Source: an uncultured Bacilli bacterium
GTDB taxonomy: Bacteria; Bacillota_I; Bacilli_A; RF39; UBA660
Assembly (NCBI GenBank): GCA_934168245.1
Contig: CAKPMY010000005.1
Span: 1-64,000 of the forward strand
DNA length: 64,000 nucleotides
Direction of reading: 5' to 3'
In this document: in pieces, positions 43,824 to 52,744 of the stretch
Numbering within the stretch: position 1 is the stretch's first letter
Layout: the number at the start of each line of letters is the position of its first letter
The notes under the pieces: model-generated
What the model was told of the DNA's origin: nothing
Database searches by the model: none
The model's input: the letters and a program-made list of their open reading frames with translations, nothing else
Translations under genes and position numbers: made by a program

Positions 43824-44900
43824 TCACCCTACTAACTTTCTAATTTCTTTGTATATTCTAGTTGCTGAATCAGTAATTCCAAACTTCCTACTAGCATCAT
43901 GCATCTTTTCATATAACTTATCATTTTCTAACAACTCATCAATTTTTTCAATTAACACATCTTTAGAAAACTCTTCTTCACTAACAATACAACAAGCCGA
44001 ATTATCCTCTAACTCTTTAGCATTCATATACTGATGATTATGAGCAACATAAGGAGAAGGCACAAGTATAGCCGGTAACCCAATAGCCGTAATTTCTGCT
44101 ATCGTTGAAGCCCCTGCTCTCGAAACAATTAAATCAGTATCTTTCATTAATCCAATTAAATTATCCATAAAAGGTAAAATCTTAACATTAGAATTAACTT
44201 TTATATCTTTATAATTATCATAATAATTCTTACCCGTAATAATTAACACTTGATACTTCTTATCATTAAAACAAGGTATCAATTCTTGTATTTTCTTAGT
44301 CATTGTAACAGATCCCAAAGATCCCATAACTATTATAACTAATTTTTTATTTTTAACAAAGCCAAATTTTTCTCTGCTAACAATCTTAGTATCAATAATC
44401 TCTTCACTTCTAGGATTACCTGTATAAATAGTCTTTTTCTTATTAAAATATTTAACACTTCCTGGTAAAGATACAAATATCTTATCTGCATATCTCGCTA
44501 AAAACTTATTAGATAAACCTGGTATTGAATTCTGTTCATGAATAACTATCTTATATTTCAATTTATGAGCCGCATATAATACCGGCGCTGTTATATATCC
44601 TCCAACTCCAATAACTACATCCGGATTGAATTTTTTTATAACTTCACTGGCCTTATTAATGGCTTTTTTATATAACCCTAAAACTCTAAAATTATCAAAT
44701 AACTTCTTTCTATTTAACCCAGCCATGGCTATACCAACATACTCTATCCCGAGTTTTGGAATAATATCTTTTTCCATTCTATCGGTTGTTCCAATATATA
44801 AAAATGAACTATCTGGTTCCATCATTTTAATTTTATTTATAATCGCAATAGCCGGATATATATGTCCCCCAGTACCACCAGCAACAACAACCACTCTCAT
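43824..44900 (-). CDS. murG: UDP-GlcNAc:lipid I N-acetylglucosaminyltransferase
   Basis: About 358 residues of the GT-B fold. It begins MRVVVVAGGTGGHIYPAIAI, with the acceptor-binding glycine loop, and has VIGVGGYITAPVL, HEQNSIPGLSNK (the catalytic His region) and IVSRAGASTIAEITAIGLPAILVPSPYVAHNHQ for UDP-GlcNAc. It makes lipid II on the inner membrane face. The ATG at 44900 is chosen because GGTGAT lies before it; the ATG at 44912 lacks an SD. First gene of the wall/division run; a promoter is at 44978-44950. Confidence 0.95.
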   Translation of the reverse strand: MRVVVVAGGTGGHIYPAIAIINKIKMMEPDSSFLYIGTTDRMEKDIIPKLGIEYVGIAMAGLNRKKLFDNFRVLGLYKKAINKASEVIKKFNPDVVIGVGGYITAPVLYAAHKLKYKIVIHEQNSIPGLSNKFLARYADKIFVSLPGSVKYFNKKKTIYTGNPRSEEIIDTKIVSREKFGFVKNKKLVIIVMGSLGSVTMTKKIQELIPCFNDKKYQVLIITGKNYYDNYKDIKVNSNVKILPFMDNLIGLMKDTDLIVSRAGASTIAEITAIGLPAILVPSPYVAHNHQYMNAKELEDNSACCIVSEEEFSKDVLIEKIDELLENDKLYEKMHDASRKFGITDSATRIYKEIRKLVG

Positions 44901-44949
44901 TATATCACCCATTCTAAAGATAAATTTCTACTTAATCATATTCAAATAA

Positions 44950-44978
44950 ATTATAACTCATACTAAGAAATATGTAAA
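44950..44978 (-). promoter_or_regulatory. Promoter of the murG-murB-ftsQ run
   Basis: TTTACA (44978-44973), 17-base spacer and TATAAT (44955-44950) on the minus strand. Confidence 0.7.
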
Positions 44979-44998
44979 TAAAAGAACTTCCTCAAAAA

Positions 44999-45027
44999 TT
45001 GTATTTTACTAAAAACTATGTTAAACT
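44999..45027 (+). promoter_or_regulatory. Promoter of tmcAL-gmk
   Basis: TTGTAT (44999-45004), 17 bases and TAAACT (45022-45027) with extended -10 TG, divergent from the murG promoter. Confidence 0.6.
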
Positions 45028-45052
45028 AAATACCAAGAAACGAGGTAAAAAT

Positions 45053-46201
45053 ATGGAAAGTATCGGTATTATTGCAGAATATAATCCCTTTCATAATGGG
45101 CATCTTTATCATTTAAAAAAGATTAAAGAAAAATACAAAGATTCTCCCATTATTTTAGTAATGACTGGTAATTTCACTGAACGTGGCGACGTCGCAATCA
45201 TTGATAAATGGAAAAGAACAGAAATTGCTCTAAAGTCCGGTGCTGACTTAGTAATAGAACTTCCCTTTCCCTTCGCAACTCAAAGTGCTGACTATTTTAG
45301 TTATGGTGCCATAACTCTACTTGAACACCTTCACGTTACAAAAGTTATTTTTGGTAGTGAATCAAACGATATTGAGATTTTAAAATTAATTGCTAAAACT
45401 CAACATAATAATCCTGATTTTGATAAATTAGTAAAAATCTACTCTAAGTTTGGTAAAAATTATCCCACTGCCATATCTTTAGCCATTAAAGATTTAACTA
45501 ATGAAATAATAACTACTCCAAACGATCTTTTAGGAGTAAGTTACATCAAAATAATTCTTAAAAATAACTATAAAATAATTCCTGAAACTATAAAAAGAAC
45601 AAATGATTATCACGCTCAAAATATTGACAATGAAATATCTAGTGCTACGTCTATAAGACTTGCTCTAAAAGAAAATAAAAACATCGACAACCAAGTTCCA
45701 GAATACACCAAAAAGTACTTAACAGATTTTCATTTTATAGAAGACTATTACCCATTATTAAAATATAAAATACTTACAGAAAAAGACTTATCTATCTACA
45801 ACACTGTCGATGAAGGGATCGATAAACTACTAAAAAAAGAAATCATATCTGCTACTTCTTATAGCGATCTAATAACTCGTCTTAAGAGTAAAAGATATAC
45901 CTACAACAAACTATCAAGAATGTTACTCCATATTCTTTGTAATTTCACTAAAGATGAAAAAGAACAATTTAGTAACATAACCTACATCAGAATCTTAGGT
46001 CTAAATCAAACCGGTCAAAAATACTTAAATTCTATCAAAAAAGATTTAACAATCCCATTAATTAGTAAAATAAGTAAAGAAAAAGACCCCATGTTAGCCT
46101 TTGAAATAGAAACTACAAAAATATATGCTTTAAGCCTACCTACTGAAAAACAGGCCGACTTAATTAAACAAGAATATCAACATATAATAAAAGGAGAATA
46201 A
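45053..46201 (+). CDS. tmcAL: tRNA(Met) cytidine acetate ligase
   Basis: 382 residues. The nucleotidyltransferase-like N-terminus ESIGIIAEYNPFHNGHLYHL with the HxGH-type motif, VMTGNFTERGDVAIIDKW, and ELPFPFATQSADYFSYGAI are diagnostic of YlbM/TmcAL. It makes ac4C at the wobble base of elongator tRNA-Met from acetate and ATP. The start at 45053 has CGAGGTAAA upstream; an earlier ATG at 44999 frame lacks support. It is followed two bases later by gmk. Confidence 0.92.
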   Translation: MESIGIIAEYNPFHNGHLYHLKKIKEKYKDSPIILVMTGNFTERGDVAIIDKWKRTEIALKSGADLVIELPFPFATQSADYFSYGAITLLEHLHVTKVIFGSESNDIEILKLIAKTQHNNPDFDKLVKIYSKFGKNYPTAISLAIKDLTNEIITTPNDLLGVSYIKIILKNNYKIIPETIKRTNDYHAQNIDNEISSATSIRLALKENKNIDNQVPEYTKKYLTDFHFIEDYYPLLKYKILTEKDLSIYNTVDEGIDKLLKKEIISATSYSDLITRLKSKRYTYNKLSRMLLHILCNFTKDEKEQFSNITYIRILGLNQTGQKYLNSIKKDLTIPLISKISKEKDPMLAFEIETTKIYALSLPTEKQADLIKQEYQHIIKGE

Positions 46202-46203
46202 AT

Positions 46204-46881
46204 ATGATAAAAAGTAAAAAAACAGGTCAAGTCATCGTAATATCTTCCCCATCAGGCGGTGGAAAAGGAACAGTTATTGCTGAACTATTAAAGAAAAATA
46301 AAAATCTATGGTTATCAGTTTCAACTACTTCAAGAGCAATAAGAGCCAACGATATTCCAGGTACTACTTATAATTTTGTTTCTAAAGAAGAGTTTGAAAA
46401 GAAAATAGAAGAAGGTTATTTTTTAGAATATACAAACTATGTCGGAAACTACTATGGTACTCCTAAAGGCACTATCAAAGAAAAATTAGACCAAGGCATC
46501 GATGTAATTTTAGAAATAGAAATAGAAGGAGCAAGTAACATTAAAAAACTTCTTCCAGAATCAATCTTCATCTTTATCATGCCACCATCTATAAAAACTC
46601 TTGTAAAAAGATTAAAAAAACGTAATACTGACAGCAATGATAAATTACTAGAACGTTTCCACAAAACTTATAAAGAAATAAATGAAGTAACTAAATATAA
46701 CTATGTAGTTGTAAATGACATTCTAGAAGACACTATAGATAAAGTTGAAGCCATAATAAAGGCTGAAAAGTGTCGTGTTGATCGTATTGAAGAAGTCTTC
46801 CTAGATACTAAAGAAGAAGAAATCCATGAATTATTAATGGAAGAAGATTATGACAATTCAACTATAACTGAAAAAATCTAA
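46204..46881 (+). CDS. gmk: Guanylate kinase
   Basis: A 225-residue enzyme converting GMP to GDP. P-loop SSPSGGGKGT (about 15-24), STTSRAIRANDIPGTTYNFVS and GYFLEYTNYVGNYYGTPKG for GMP binding. It is about 20 residues longer than usual, with an acidic C-terminal tail (LDTKEEEIHELLMEEDYDN). P-loop glycines SGGGKGT replace the more usual SGVGKGT. Translated with tmcAL upstream and a small membrane protein downstream. Confidence 0.95.
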   Translation: MIKSKKTGQVIVISSPSGGGKGTVIAELLKKNKNLWLSVSTTSRAIRANDIPGTTYNFVSKEEFEKKIEEGYFLEYTNYVGNYYGTPKGTIKEKLDQGIDVILEIEIEGASNIKKLLPESIFIFIMPPSIKTLVKRLKKRNTDSNDKLLERFHKTYKEINEVTKYNYVVVNDILEDTIDKVEAIIKAEKCRVDRIEEVFLDTKEEEIHELLMEEDYDNSTITEKI

Positions 46882-46901
46882 AAAGATATTAAGGAGTTTA
46901 T

Positions 46902-47234
46902 ATGAAAGAAAATTTAAAAGAATACTTAGTCTATATCGATAATATTTTAAAAGAAGAAAAAATTGAAAAAGATCTACCTATAAATCATTTAACTCAAATA
47001 AAATTCTGGCAACATGAAAGACTAGTTCACTTGATTGTAACAGTCTTTGTCGGTAGTATGGCCATATTATTTTTACTATTTGCTACTATTTCTAATAATA
47101 TAATGTTATATCTTCCCTTTCTTGCTACTATAATTTTGTTTATTCCTTACATATTTTATTATTACTTCTTGGAAAATGGTGTTCAAAAACTATATAAACA
47201 ATACTGGGCCTTATTAGAAAAAGTAAAAAAGTAA
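46902..47234 (+). CDS. Small two-helix membrane protein, unknown
   Basis: A 110-residue protein with a soluble helical N-terminus (KENLKEYLVYIDNILKEEKI), two membrane helices (about 40-61 and 67-90) and a short basic helical tail. I do not recognise a family; many Firmicutes carry similar small proteins of unknown role. AAGGAG precedes the ATG. It ends the tmcAL-gmk operon just before a strong two-way terminator. Confidence 0.7.
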   Translation: MKENLKEYLVYIDNILKEEKIEKDLPINHLTQIKFWQHERLVHLIVTVFVGSMAILFLLFATISNNIMLYLPFLATIILFIPYIFYYYFLENGVQKLYKQYWALLEKVKK

Positions 47235-47297
47235 AAAGTAAATCACCTTGGCAAAAAACTCGCCCACCGAGTACCAATAAAAATTAAAAAAGACAAT

Positions 47298-47356
47298 AAA
47301 AAAGTAATGAGTAACCTATTCTAAGTCCAAAGAATAGTACTTCTCATTACTTTTTT
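47298..47356. terminator. Strong bidirectional terminator
   Basis: AAAAAGTAATGAG and CTCATTACTTTTT pair, with an inner stem CTATTCT/AGAATAG and a TAAGTCCAA loop. A- and T-runs on both sides serve the plus-strand gmk operon and the minus-strand pyruvate kinase-like gene. Confidence 0.88.
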
Positions 47357-47361
47357 TATAA

Positions 47362-48711
47362 TCAAATTTCTTCAATTTCCATAAAATTAATTTTTTCATC
47401 ATTCTTACTTCCAAGTGGAAAACTACCTGTAACTAAAATATTATCTCCCTTTTCCAACTCCAAAATACTACTAGTTAATTTGACATAATCCCCATCAAAA
47501 GTATTACTTTTTAAACAACTTGCATAAACACCGTAATTAAGTGCTAGACTTCGACAAACTTTTTCTGTTGGACATAGTGTAAAAATTATTGTTCGCGGTT
47601 TTAAATTACTAATAATCCTAGAAACATTACCATTCCTAGTATATGTAGAAATTGCTGCTACATCAATTTTATTACAAACATCGATAATACTCTGTAACAT
47701 AACAGAAGTAAGTGAGTTATCTCCTATACCCTCTAAAGCATAATCAAACTTCGCATAACTCTCAGTCGCAATAGTAATATCTGAAAACTCCATCATTTTT
47801 TCAACTGGTTCCAAAATATTAGAAAAAGAAATTGCATCTACCCCACTTAAAATTGAATTAACAATAACACTTGTTTCTAACTCTTCAGGTACAACAACAA
47901 AAACTTTATTATGTTCTCTACAAAGTTGCCCTACATATTTTTGTAATATTGAAAGTTTTTCTAAAGACACATCTGCACTTAACTTCTTTCTATCTAATAT
48001 AACACCATCACAAATACTCAGAATATCTTCAAGTTCCTTAACAACAAACTTATTTTGAATTTTACAAATAACCTGCAAATCTTCTCTTTCGTATTTTTTC
48101 AATAACTGTTTAACCGCTATTACATCAATCTTAGAAGAAATTTCTGGAATTATTAAGTATTCTCCTCCATTATTACAAGCATATCTAAGATCTTCTCTAT
48201 CAGAGTTACTAACATATGGAATATTTAATTTTACTCCTACAACATTTATACTTTTATGATTTCCAAGTCTTCCACCACTCAAAATACTACAAGTTATATA
48301 CTTAGCATTTTTCTCTATTACTTTTAACTTCATCTTATCATCATCTAGTAATAAAATATCTCCAATATTTATAGTATCAAGAGCTTCTGGATGATTAACA
48401 CTTATTCTTTTAGCATCACCTATTATTTTTTCCTTAACAATAGTTATCTGTAATCCTTTAATAAGTTCAACATAATCACTAACTAAAGCACCTGTTCTAA
48501 ATTCTGGCCCTCTCATTTCCCAACACAAAGCAATATTGTTCTTCGTATTAGTTCTAACCTTCTTAATAGTCCTAAGAACTTCTTCTCGTTCTCTAACACT
48601 CATATTAAAACTAACCCCAATCGCATCTACTCCATTAATAGTCATATTGCCCATAGTATCATAATCAATAGAATTAGTATCAACCGTATATATAAACTTA
48701 GTCCGCTTCAC
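47362..48711 (-). CDS. Degenerate pyruvate kinase-like protein
   Basis: A 449-residue protein with the whole pyruvate kinase architecture (barrel, B domain, C domain) but few active-site residues. The NFSHG region reads SFNMS; LDTKGPEIRTG reads CWEMRGPEFRTG, so the potassium-site Asp/Thr are lost. The lysine of KIEN is kept (Lys217), but its metal-binding Glu is Gln219. MVARGDLG reads ILDRKKLS, removing the second Mg ligand. No pyruvate kinase activity is expected. It may be a regulator or scaffold; a true enzyme is presumably elsewhere. The C-terminal domain is well preserved. Intact frame and its own terminator argue against a decaying pseudogene. Confidence 0.82.
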   Translation of the reverse strand: MKRTKFIYTVDTNSIDYDTMGNMTINGVDAIGVSFNMSVREREEVLRTIKKVRTNTKNNIALCWEMRGPEFRTGALVSDYVELIKGLQITIVKEKIIGDAKRISVNHPEALDTINIGDILLLDDDKMKLKVIEKNAKYITCSILSGGRLGNHKSINVVGVKLNIPYVSNSDREDLRYACNNGGEYLIIPEISSKIDVIAVKQLLKKYEREDLQVICKIQNKFVVKELEDILSICDGVILDRKKLSADVSLEKLSILQKYVGQLCREHNKVFVVVPEELETSVIVNSILSGVDAISFSNILEPVEKMMEFSDITIATESYAKFDYALEGIGDNSLTSVMLQSIIDVCNKIDVAAISTYTRNGNVSRIISNLKPRTIIFTLCPTEKVCRSLALNYGVYASCLKSNTFDGDYVKLTSSILELEKGDNILVTGSFPLGSKNDEKINFMEIEEI

Positions 48712-48763
48712 ACTACACCAGCCTCCTACATTAAAATCATTATATCAAAAGAAAACAAAAATA

Positions 48764-48783
48764 AAAATAGGAAACCCTATTTT
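48764..48783 (-). terminator. Terminator of the sortase operon
   Basis: Minus-strand AAAATAGG and CCTATTTT pair around a four-base loop, followed by TATTTTTG. Confidence 0.75.
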
Positions 48784-48792
48784 TACTTTATT

Positions 48793-49512
48793 TTAATTTG
48801 CGATCTTTTTAGCCACAACTATTAGAAATGAACCTTCCGGATTATAGTAACAAGTCTGAAGAACTAAAATATCTTCATTACTAACATCAACTTTAGTATC
48901 ATATAAAGACTGACTCTTTAACCAACGTAGATGTTCTCTGTAACCATTATCATCAAATCTTAAATTAACATGACGATAATCAGTAGTCGCTACATATACT
49001 GAAAATATTTTATAATGATACTTATCATTTATTGTTTTAAAATAAATATCACTATGTTCTGCATAATAACTTTTATCAGCATAATTTTCAAGTAACTTAA
49101 ACTCTGTATCTGCTAACTTTGAATTATGTCCATATATTAATATTTTTCGATCATCAACTTTATTTCTATAATCTAAAAATACACTACCTAACGTATTATA
49201 ACTTTTATCAAGTAAATGACTCAAATAATAATCATTATCACTTGCTTGAGCAACAGGTACTACTAAATTAGTATTAACAATAGATAACTCTCCTAATATA
49301 TCTGTATTGTCAAACTCTTTTTGATATTCTAAAACAACATTAGAATTGTTCTCTTCTTTACTAATTTTCTCATACTTTATCACTACTTTTTCTTGCTCTA
49401 CTTGTTCTTTTTTATTCTTTATAAATTGGCTATTGTTATAAAACACCAAACCAACAATAACTACAACTACTATAAAGAAACTTATTCTAAAAAATTTCTT
49501 TTTCACAAACAT
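48793..49512 (-). CDS. Class B-like sortase, catalytic Arg apparently absent
   Basis: A 239-residue membrane protein: N-terminal anchor (about 8-28), then a sortase fold. Class B signs are YYLSHLLDKSYNTLGSVFLDYRN, ILIYGHNSK with His129, and LQTCYYNPEG with Cys221. The usual Arg about eight residues after Cys is not seen; the stretch reads GSFLIVVAKK, with Ser228/Phe229. An anchor enzyme without this Arg should be slow unless another residue replaces it. The gene is 24 bases downstream of a surface protein carrying a sorting signal, so the two form a sortase-substrate pair. Confidence 0.85.
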   Translation of the reverse strand: MFVKKKFFRISFFIVVVVIVGLVFYNNSQFIKNKKEQVEQEKVVIKYEKISKEENNSNVVLEYQKEFDNTDILGELSIVNTNLVVPVAQASDNDYYLSHLLDKSYNTLGSVFLDYRNKVDDRKILIYGHNSKLADTEFKLLENYADKSYYAEHSDIYFKTINDKYHYKIFSVYVATTDYRHVNLRFDDNGYREHLRWLKSQSLYDTKVDVSNEDILVLQTCYYNPEGSFLIVVAKKIAN

Positions 49513-49536
49513 CCCTCTTTTATTCTATACTTACAA

Positions 49537-51225
49537 TTAGTTCTTCTTTACTAAACTAAATCCTACAGTTCCAACAGTAACTAATGAAAGTAATAATAGT
49601 AAATTATCATTTCCTGTAGGAACACCAGTATTTGGAGGAGTAATTTCACCAGTTTCTTCTCCACCTACTTTATCGTAAACATATACTACAACGATTGTTC
49701 CATCTATATATTTACCAGTCCCATTACCTTGAATTTCAACTAATTCATAGTTCTTAATATCTTCAGCATTTGTTTGATAATCTTTACCAACCACTTCTCT
49801 ACTAGTAACTTCACTTAATAGTTCATTACCTTCTCTGTCAACGTATCTAACTACTAAGTTGCCATATTTAGCCTTATATTTTAGTTGTAAATTAACCATA
49901 AAGAAATAATCTAAATATGCATTAGGTGTATAATTACCAACATTTTGTAATGTCCCTGAAATAGCATTTTCTGAATTAGATTCTAACGTACCAGCACGTT
50001 CCTTAATCTCTTCATCACCTTTTGCCTCATCACGTAGATAAGAACCTATAGAATAACTTCCACCATTATAATTACTTTTCTCAATTTCTGGATTTGAAAC
50101 ATATTCACCATTTTCATCTTTTGTATCAAAATAGAAACCTAATCCTTCATTATAGAAATAATTATATGCAAGGATTAACATAGTTTTGTTAGTCTCGATA
50201 GCAAAACCACCTGACTCGCCACCTGCTTCTCCAAATAACTCATAAATCATATCATCAGTTAATTCTGAAATATTAGAAATACCAAAATATTCTAAAACAA
50301 ATTCTAATGCATTATCATAATTTTTCTCTGCTAGTTTATCTAATATTTCTGCCTTTAATTTTTCAGGATTACCTTGAAGAGCTGGAGTAACAAAAACTCC
50401 TAACTTTCTAGCAATCCAAGTTCCATATAAAGGATCAACATCATTAAACATTTCTCTAATTATACCTTTATTAAATTGATCAAGTCTTGTATAACTAGTA
50501 CCATATTTTTCATTATAGAAGTCTAATAAATATTTATCATATTCTTCCATCCCAGCATATCCTGCCTCTTTTAAAGCCGCATCTATATTCTCATCAGTCA
50601 TAAGAGCAGCAGTTTTTCCAGGAAGTAATGCCTTTAAAGCCGTATTATATGCACGTCTAAAGGTAAATCCTTCAGGTAATTCAATTCCATTAAAGAACTT
50701 ATCCCCTGTAGTCTCTCCAGTAGACTCTCCATAAACTAAAGGTTCTGTAGGAAATATCTCAAATGAAGTTTCTTCATAATAGTAATTGAATTTAGATAAG
50801 TTAGTAATTACTAATCTAACTCTAAAACTATCTCCTGCTTGGAACGGATTATTAAATTTAAAGTAGTCTTCATCTAATCCTTGTTCTCTACCTGCTTCTT
50901 TAAAAACATCATAGATTTCTCTAGAAATTGTTTGAAACACCTCAGGTGCAATAACAATTTCATCTTTTTCATAATCTTCTTTAATTGTTATATTTAATAT
51001 AACCTCTCCACTAACTTCTGCCCAATATGGACCAACATCAATAACTATATTTGATGTATCTGGAACAATTTCAATTCCATCACTTGTAGTTAATTTTTCT
51101 ATCGCTGGTACAGTCCATCTAGAAACATCACTACTAGCATCTTCTGCATATACATTAGTACTGACTAGCACAAATCCTAATGCAACAACAAGAACAAATA
51201 AAGTTTTTTGTAATAGTTTTTTCAT
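49537..51225 (-). CDS. Sortase-anchored surface protein with MucBP domain
   Basis: A 562-residue exported protein. Signal peptide at 1-27, cut after NVYA. The middle is acidic and not recognised. A MucBP-like domain (NLVVRYVDREGNELL ... GTIVVVYVYDKV) lies at about 450-520. The C-terminus has PPNTG followed by a hydrophobic helix and VKKN. PPNTG is a variant of LPxTG with Pro in place of Leu. It is the first gene of a two-gene unit with a class B-like sortase, which likely anchors it. It may bind glycans or mucin; the partner is unknown. Confidence 0.82.
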   Translation of the reverse strand: MKKLLQKTLFVLVVALGFVLVSTNVYAEDASSDVSRWTVPAIEKLTTSDGIEIVPDTSNIVIDVGPYWAEVSGEVILNITIKEDYEKDEIVIAPEVFQTISREIYDVFKEAGREQGLDEDYFKFNNPFQAGDSFRVRLVITNLSKFNYYYEETSFEIFPTEPLVYGESTGETTGDKFFNGIELPEGFTFRRAYNTALKALLPGKTAALMTDENIDAALKEAGYAGMEEYDKYLLDFYNEKYGTSYTRLDQFNKGIIREMFNDVDPLYGTWIARKLGVFVTPALQGNPEKLKAEILDKLAEKNYDNALEFVLEYFGISNISELTDDMIYELFGEAGGESGGFAIETNKTMLILAYNYFYNEGLGFYFDTKDENGEYVSNPEIEKSNYNGGSYSIGSYLRDEAKGDEEIKERAGTLESNSENAISGTLQNVGNYTPNAYLDYFFMVNLQLKYKAKYGNLVVRYVDREGNELLSEVTSREVVGKDYQTNAEDIKNYELVEIQGNGTGKYIDGTIVVVYVYDKVGGEETGEITPPNTGVPTGNDNLLLLLSLVTVGTVGFSLVKKN

Positions 51226-51495
51226 TTTTTCCTCCCAATATTATTTTTTTTAAATTATGTACTTTTATACATAATTTTTATATTTATCAAGAGGATAATT
51301 ATAATCAACCGAACCCTTAATATAGTTAACTAAAAATATACTCCTGAATTAGCACACTATAATAAAAGAATTACTTATTTTTGTCAATGAAAAAAACACA
51401 AAATTTAACTTTTCTCTAAAAAAAGATGTTTTCATAGAAAACACCCTTTCAAAAACATAATTTATCTCTTAGTTATTTGAAATATCTTCTAATTA
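51226..51495. other. 270-base gap between mutM and the surface protein gene
   Basis: It holds the terminator of the polA-mutM unit (51418-51442) and the SD (GGGAGG) of the surface protein gene. Several AT-rich -10-like hexamers lie between 51240 and 51300 on the minus strand (TTGATA with TATAAA at 15 bases), but no clear promoter can be chosen. No gene is seen. Confidence 0.5.
51418..51442 (-). terminator. Terminator of the polA-ASCH-mutM unit
   Basis: GTTTTC-TAT-GAAAAC stem on the minus strand, followed by ATCTTTTTTT. Located 54 bases beyond the mutM stop. Confidence 0.7.
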
Positions 51496-52317
51496 TTATT
51501 TTTGACATTTAGTACAATAATAAGTACCTCTTCCACCTATTCTACATGCTTCTATTTTAGTATCACAAACAGGACACTTAGCATTTTTCTTACCATGTAC
51601 TAATAACTCATTTTGAAATAAGCCATGTACTCCTTCACTAGAAGTAAAACTCTTAATTGTAGTACCACCTTTTTTAATAGCCTCACTTAATACTAATCTC
51701 GTATTTTTAATTATCAGATCACATTCTTCTAAAGAAACATCACAAGATTTTCTACAAGGACTTATCTTACTCCTAAATAAAATCTCATCATCATAAATAT
51801 TTCCAATACCCGTAATAATACTTTGATCAAGTAAAATAGTCTTTATCGGTAACTTCTTACCATGAATCTTCTCATACAAATACTCTTTAGTTAAATTGCT
51901 ATCATCAAACTCTAATCCTAATTCACTTAAAGGTTTAACTTTGCCCACCATCTCTTTAGAAATCAAATACATCTTTCCAAACTTTCTAACATCATGATAC
52001 CTAAAACTAGTATCTTCATCTAGAATAAATTCAACATGTTCATGTTTTACAATAGGATCACTCACTTTTCTAAAGAAAAATTTTCCTTCCATCCTTAAAT
52101 GAATAAGTAACACATCTCTATCTAACAATACTTTAATAAATTTACCACGTGTAGTAACATCTAAAATTTTCTGACCAATAACTTTCCTTTTAAATTCATC
52201 AGTTGTAGGATAAGCAATAATATTATCCCAATAAACATTGCATCCTGTAATCACTTTTCCAACTAATCTTGGTCTTAAACTATTACTAACTGTAATTACC
52301 TCTGGTTTCTCAGGCAT
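51496..52317 (-). CDS. mutM: Formamidopyrimidine-DNA glycosylase
   Basis: A 273-residue Fpg/Nei enzyme that removes 8-oxoguanine and cuts the abasic site. The catalytic Pro2-Glu3 are present (MPEKPEVITV, with Lys instead of the usual Leu). H2TH region and Lys are in place (DQSIITGIGNIYDDEILF). A C-terminal zinc finger CPVCDTKIEACRIGGRGTYYCTKCQ closes the protein. It follows the ASCH gene and polA on the same strand, as polA-mutM do in many Firmicutes. Confidence 0.94.
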   Translation of the reverse strand: MPEKPEVITVSNSLRPRLVGKVITGCNVYWDNIIAYPTTDEFKRKVIGQKILDVTTRGKFIKVLLDRDVLLIHLRMEGKFFFRKVSDPIVKHEHVEFILDEDTSFRYHDVRKFGKMYLISKEMVGKVKPLSELGLEFDDSNLTKEYLYEKIHGKKLPIKTILLDQSIITGIGNIYDDEILFRSKISPCRKSCDVSLEECDLIIKNTRLVLSEAIKKGGTTIKSFTSSEGVHGLFQNELLVHGKKNAKCPVCDTKIEACRIGGRGTYYCTKCQK

Positions 52318-52397
52318 AACAACATCTTCCCTTCTAACTACAATAATCTATCTTTTTATTAATAATAATGGAATCTACAAATTTGTGTAAAATATAT

Positions 52398-52742
52398 TTA
52401 GTTAGTATCAATCACTACAAATGAAAACGTAACAATCTTACTCTCCTTAGCAACATCTCCAAATATTTGCACTAATAACTTAGTCAACTTCTCCTTAGAA
52501 CTACCGGGAAGAATCCTTTCAATATCATTATCTAAAAGCATCTCATCAACATCATTATAAATGTTCTTCTCAGTAACTTTAACTTTAATGTATCTACCCT
52601 CACAAGACAAATTATTGAATGTTATAAAGTCACCAACCAAGATCTTCTCCGACTTCCCGTTTAATAATCTAACTTCAACATTTTTCTTACCAGACAACAT
52701 CAAAGAATAAATATCATCATAAATATTATATGTATACTCCAT
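52398..52742 (-). CDS. ASCH domain protein
   Basis: A 114-residue protein of the ASCH/PUA-like fold. The marker stretch is YSLMLSGKKNVEVRLLNGKS followed by VGDFITFNN, with the K...E.R cleft residues. Such proteins bind RNA or modified nucleotides; some are nucleases. It starts three bases after polA ends and lies 80 bases before mutM, so a nucleic-acid-linked job fits. No specific function can be set. Confidence 0.8.
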   Translation of the reverse strand: MEYTYNIYDDIYSLMLSGKKNVEVRLLNGKSEKILVGDFITFNNLSCEGRYIKVKVTEKNIYNDVDEMLLDNDIERILPGSSKEKLTKLLVQIFGDVAKESKIVTFSFVVIDTN

Positions 52743-52744
52743 AC

